Source of the DNA: an uncultured Blautia sp.
GTDB taxonomy: Bacteria; Bacillota; Clostridia; Lachnospirales; Lachnospiraceae
Direction of reading: 5' to 3'
Assembly (NCBI GenBank): GCA_946629475.1
Contig: CAMOXX010000107.1
Location: 1 to 9,150, forward strand
Length of the DNA stretch: 9,150 bases
Below are positions 6,742 through 9,150 of the stretch, piece after piece (the stretch's first letter is position 1; each line of letters starts with the position of its first letter). The notes beneath the pieces were generated by a model. The model was not told the DNA's origin, made no database searches, and worked only from the letters and a program-made list of their open reading frames with translations. The position numbers and the translations under genes were made by a program.

Positions 6742-7062
6742 ATTACCGGATCCGGCTTCCTCTGGAAGCACCTTCCGGACTGCTTCTGCCAGTCCCCGGT
6801 CCGAAATCGCGATCACCGCTCTTTCCTGGCGCCCGATCGCGTGGCCAAGGGTCTCCTTATCCGAACAGATTCGGAAAGGTATCTGATAGAACTTACAGCT
6901 GTTCAGGAATTTTTTTCTGGTATTGTCCGAAGCGTCCTCAGCCGCAATTACCAGAAAAGCCTTTCCTGTTTTGATGGCTTTGTCCACGGCAAATTCCCCG
7001 CTCATTACCTTTCCCGCTCTCGCGGCCAGGCCGGCCAGGGAAAGTGCCTTATGCGCCTTCAC
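6727..7062 (-). CDS. ylxQ: YlxQ, L7Ae/L30e-family RNA-binding protein
   Basis: The 111-residue protein belongs to the L7Ae/L30e/S12e/Gadd45 fold, which binds kink-turn RNA in many members. The exact RNA target of bacterial YlxQ is not settled. The N-terminus has the family motif ALSLAGLAARAGKVMSGE at residues 6-23. The nucleic-acid-binding fold covers nearly the whole chain. I choose the GTG at 7062 because a perfect GGAGG (7069-7073) sits six bases upstream and because family proteins begin just before this motif. An upstream ATG at 7104 would add 14 residues and has no Shine-Dalgarno. With the GTG start the overlap with rnpM is 14 bases. Fifty bases separate its TAG stop from the first possible infB start. 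Confidence 0.9.
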   Translation of the reverse strand: MKAHKALSLAGLAARAGKVMSGEFAVDKAIKTGKAFLVIAAEDASDNTRKKFLNSCKFYQIPFRICSDKETLGHAIGRQERAVIAISDRGLAEAVRKVLPEEAGSGNTIEE

Positions 7063-7330
7063 CGGCTGCCTCCAGTTTTCCGGCCAGTTCCCGGTAAAGT
7101 TCATCCGGTATGGGCGTTTTCAGCGAGCGCTCCAGAGAACGGCTTTTGACTGCCCTGGCAAGGCAGTCCGCAGAACGGCAGATATATGCTCCCCGCCCGT
7201 TCATCCGTCCTGTCGGATCCAGCGCAACAGAACCATCCACTGTCCGCAGAATCCTTATCAGCTCTTTTTTGCTCTTCATTTCCCTGCAGCCCATACACTG
7301 CCGAAGGGGAATTTTACCTTTACCACTCAT
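7049..7330 (-). CDS. rnpM: RNase P modulator RnpM (YlxR family)
   Basis: This is a 93-residue YlxR-family protein. The Bacillus member has been described as RnpM, which binds the RNA subunit of RNase P and modulates its activity. I infer the same broad role here. Visible family features are PLRQCMGCREMKSKKEL near residues 8-24 and the GRGAYIC signature at 45-51, followed by a basic helix rich in Arg and Lys. Cys12, Cys15, Cys51 and Cys56 give two cysteine pairs that could in principle bind a metal, but that is not shown. The ATG overlaps the nusA stop by one base (TGATG), and I see no strong Shine-Dalgarno, so translation is probably coupled to nusA. The 3' end overlaps ylxQ by 14 bases. Confidence 0.93.
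   Translation of the reverse strand: MSGKGKIPLRQCMGCREMKSKKELIRILRTVDGSVALDPTGRMNGRGAYICRSADCLARAVKSRSLERSLKTPIPDELYRELAGKLEAAGEGA
7069..7073 (-). promoter_or_regulatory. Shine-Dalgarno that decides the ylxQ start
   Basis: GGAGG on the minus strand, inside the last codons of rnpM, lies six bases before the GTG at 7062. No comparable site precedes the alternative ATG at 7104. It supports the shorter 111-residue ylxQ product. Confidence 0.85.
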
Positions 7331-8601
7331 CAGACTTCGTCCGCACCTCCGTCTGTATCATCGTACTCCTGAACATCCGTATTACCGTTCTCGGGATTGG
7401 AAACTTCCGGAATGTCTTCTGTGTATTCTCCCTGTTCCGCATATTCTGCGTTTTCGGCATACTGCTCATCACCGTAATAGGAATCGTCCCCGTAATCCCC
7501 ATCCTCATCGTAGCAGCCGTCTTCATCATAATATTCATCGTCATCATAATCGTAGGGATCGCCGGCTTCCTTCGCCTGGGTCTCATTTTTGATGTCGATC
7601 TTGAAACCTGTCAGCCTGGCTGCAAGCCGCGCATTCTGACCTTCCTTGCCGATCGCAAGGGAAAGCTGATTATCAGGAACGACAACGAGCGCTGTCTTGT
7701 CATCCGGATCTGCAAGGACTGCAATCACCTTGGCCGGACTGAGCGCATTCTCGATCAGTATCGCCTGGTTTTCATCCCAGTTGATAATATCGATTTTCTC
7801 ACCCCTGAGTTCATTTACAATGGCATTTACGCGGATCCCGTTTATACCGACGCATGCGCCGACCGGATCAACATCAGGATCCTTGCTGTACACCGCGATC
7901 TTGGTTCGTGAACCGGCTTCCCTCGCGATTGCCTTGATCTCAACAGTGCCGTCCCGGACTTCTGCGACCTCCGATTCAAACAGGCGTTTTACCAGACCCG
8001 GATGGGTCCTGGATACGGAGATCCTCGGTCCCTTCGGTGTGTCCTTTACATCCAGGATATACACCTTGATGCGCTCTGTCGGATGGAAGACTTCACCCTT
8101 CACCTGTTCGTTCTCAGCCAGCGTTGCATCTACCTTGCCAAGATTGATGCTGATGTTCCGTCCGTTGATCCTCTGGACAATGCCGGTAACCATTTCCTTC
8201 TCGATCCCGTAATACTGATCGTAAAGGACTTTCCGTTCTTCCTCGCGGATTTTCTGGAGAATAACGTTCTTTGCATTCTGGGTCGCGATCCGGCCGAACT
8301 CACGCGAATGAATCTCCACCTTCACCACATCGCCGATCTCGGCGTTTGTATTGATTTTCTGAGCATCCAGGAGTGAAATCTCCAGCGCCGGATCATCCAC
8401 TGCCTCAACCACGGTACGGTCCGCGAACACGCCGAAATCTCCCGTTTCCGGGTTGATGGTGACATGTACATTGTCCGCTTTTCCGAAATGGTTCTTACAG
8501 GCCTGGATCAGAGACTGCTCTATCGCCTCCAGCAAAGTATCCTTGCTTATATTTTTCTCTTTTTCAAGAATATCCAGCGCTTCTATCAACTCTCTGTTCA
8601 T
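7330..8601 (-). CDS. nusA: Transcription termination/antitermination protein NusA
   Basis: NusA binds RNA polymerase and nascent RNA and controls pausing, intrinsic termination and antitermination. The 423 residues show, in order: the polymerase-binding N-terminal domain (about 1-130), an S1 RNA-binding domain (about 136-199), and two KH domains (about 200-275 and 276-340). Hallmarks are SRTHPGLVKRLFE at 197-209, DPVGACVG at 245-252 and the KH2 loop GKEGQNARLAARLTG at 318-332. From about 346 to 423 follows a low-complexity tail rich in Asp, Glu and Tyr. As I recall, Bacillus NusA is about 370 residues and ends near the second KH domain, while the E. coli protein has structured acidic repeats; this tail resembles neither closely. 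AGGAGG lies 11 bases before the ATG, with a second AGGA nearer. The rimP-nusA gap is 15 bases, and the TGA stop shares a base with the next ATG (TGATG). Confidence 0.98.
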   Translation of the reverse strand: MNRELIEALDILEKEKNISKDTLLEAIEQSLIQACKNHFGKADNVHVTINPETGDFGVFADRTVVEAVDDPALEISLLDAQKINTNAEIGDVVKVEIHSREFGRIATQNAKNVILQKIREEERKVLYDQYYGIEKEMVTGIVQRINGRNISINLGKVDATLAENEQVKGEVFHPTERIKVYILDVKDTPKGPRISVSRTHPGLVKRLFESEVAEVRDGTVEIKAIAREAGSRTKIAVYSKDPDVDPVGACVGINGIRVNAIVNELRGEKIDIINWDENQAILIENALSPAKVIAVLADPDDKTALVVVPDNQLSLAIGKEGQNARLAARLTGFKIDIKNETQAKEAGDPYDYDDDEYYDEDGCYDEDGDYGDDSYYGDEQYAENAEYAEQGEYTEDIPEVSNPENGNTDVQEYDDTDGGADEV

Positions 8602-8616
8602 TTTTCCTGTTTCCTC

Positions 8617-9081
8617 CTAAAACTCGATTGCCAGCCTCACAAGGGCTGTATCCTTTTTTTGAAAAGTGAGCTCTGCGCCATCTTCCTCGATCGTGACTGT
8701 ATCGGCATCATATGCCTTCAGGACTCCGCAGAATTCCTTTCTTTTTTCAATCGGCCGGTAGGTTCTGATTTCTATCAACCGTCCCATGCTCCGCTGATAA
8801 TCCTTTTCTTTTTTCAGCGGCCTGTCAAGCCCCGGCGAACTGATTTCCATGATGTAGCTGTCCTCAATGAAGTCCTTTTCATCGAGCCTGTCGCTGAATT
8901 CACGGCTCACTGCCTCACAGTCGTCCACCGTGATGCCGCCCGGCTTGTCAATGTAGCCCCGCAGATACCAGGTTCCGCCTTCCTTCACATATTCAACGTC
9001 GACCAGTTCAAAGCCCCTGCCCTCCACAATCGGAGCCAGCAGTTTTTCTGCTTCTTTTTCGTACGTCTCACGTCTGCTCAT
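8617..9081 (-). CDS. rimP: Ribosome maturation factor RimP
   Basis: RimP is a cytoplasmic assembly factor that binds the immature 30S subunit and helps its late maturation. The 154-residue protein has the usual family length and two-domain plan. The N-terminal alpha/beta domain (about residues 1-85) contains the family-typical GFELVDVEYVKEG at 23-35 and YIDKPGGI at 43-50. The signature SSPGLDRPLK lies at 81-90. A C-terminal SH3-like beta domain covers about 90-154. The ATG at 9081 is preceded by AGGTGG four bases upstream, which supports this start. It is the first gene of the cluster seen here, and its TAG stop overlaps the Shine-Dalgarno of nusA. Identification is very secure from motifs and position. 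The promoter is not visible in the window. Confidence 0.97.
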   Translation of the reverse strand: MSRRETYEKEAEKLLAPIVEGRGFELVDVEYVKEGGTWYLRGYIDKPGGITVDDCEAVSREFSDRLDEKDFIEDSYIMEISSPGLDRPLKKEKDYQRSMGRLIEIRTYRPIEKRKEFCGVLKAYDADTVTIEEDGAELTFQKKDTALVRLAIEF

Positions 9082-9115
9082 CTTCCCACCTGCCTTTCCT
9101 TATTTCCGCAACAAA

Positions 9116-9141
9116 GAAGAGTGGACATCCGTCCACTCTTC
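9116..9141 (-). terminator. Hairpin before rimP: intrinsic terminator or leader attenuator
   Basis: An 11-bp perfect stem (9116-9126 with 9131-9141) closes a four-base loop (9127-9130). On the minus strand it is followed at once by a T-rich run reading TTTGTT (9115 downward). Rightward, the following bases are not T-rich, so its polarity is leftward. Only 34 bases separate it from the rimP start, and I see no promoter in those bases. It is therefore either the terminator of a gene beyond the right edge (polC is often there in Firmicutes) or a leaky attenuator that operon transcripts must pass. The U-tract is interrupted by a G, which fits a weak terminator. Confidence 0.65.
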
Positions 9142-9150
9142 AACCGCTTT

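Noticed and set aside
7186..7911. 241-codon plus-strand frame with Ile/Val-rich stretch resembling membrane helices opposite the nusA tail
   Set aside because: The hydrophobic stretch is simply the complement of the Asp/Tyr codons of the NusA acidic tail (GAT and TAT read as ATC and ATA). NusA is certain on the other strand.
1..9150. CRISPR, phage, insertion sequence, toxin-antitoxin, tRNA or rRNA genes
   Set aside because: No regularly spaced direct repeats, transposase or integrase motifs, terminal repeats, cloverleaf or rRNA sequence were seen. The window is explained by the housekeeping operon and its short flanks.

Overview
The window is almost entirely one leftward (minus-strand) housekeeping operon. 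Read in the direction of transcription, from right to left, it encodes rimP, nusA, rnpM (ylxR), ylxQ, infB, rbfA, nrnA, truB and ribF. This is the classic nusA-infB translation/transcription cluster of Firmicutes. The DHH phosphodiesterase nrnA sits between rbfA and truB, as is common in Clostridia. The moderately high G+C, strong GGAGG Shine-Dalgarno sites, a GTG start and a possible TTG start, and the protein sequences suggest a gut-type member of Clostridia, most likely Lachnospiraceae. The taxon is inferred from sequence feel and gene order, not from a search.

Layout. At 9116-9141, just before rimP, a perfect 11-bp hairpin is followed by a T-rich stretch on the minus strand. It is either the terminator of an unseen upstream gene or a leader attenuator of this operon. 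Positions 8617-9081 encode RimP (30S maturation), 7330-8601 NusA with a tyrosine-rich acidic tail, 7049-7330 RnpM/YlxR, and 6727-7062 a YlxQ L7Ae-family RNA-binding protein. Positions 3536-6676 encode IF2, with an unusually long two-part disordered N-terminus. RbfA follows at 3053-3511, NrnA at 2107-3060, TruB at 1214-2110 and RibF at 222-1118. Most junctions overlap or are separated by fewer than 25 bases. The exceptions are 50 bases before infB, which hold a TATAAT box and may be an internal promoter, and about 95 bases before ribF.

The genes act together on building the translation apparatus. RimP and RbfA mature the 30S subunit, IF2 starts translation, and TruB makes pseudouridine 55 in tRNA. 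NusA controls transcription pausing and termination, RnpM and YlxQ bind RNA, and NrnA recycles nanoRNA and pAp. RibF makes FMN and FAD and is the metabolic outlier that commonly travels with this cluster.

Positions 1-221, downstream of ribF, hold no convincing gene but are structurally rich. There is a perfect 13-bp GC-rich inverted repeat right after the ribF stop. There is a canonical five-run G-quadruplex motif on the minus strand at 17-41. An imperfect inverted repeat links 20-49 with 151-180. I found no phage, CRISPR, toxin-antitoxin, defence or insertion element, and nothing that amounts to a new multi-gene system. The most worthwhile leads are the leader hairpin, the C/G-rich 3' region, the IF2 and NusA disordered segments, and the possible internal infB promoter.
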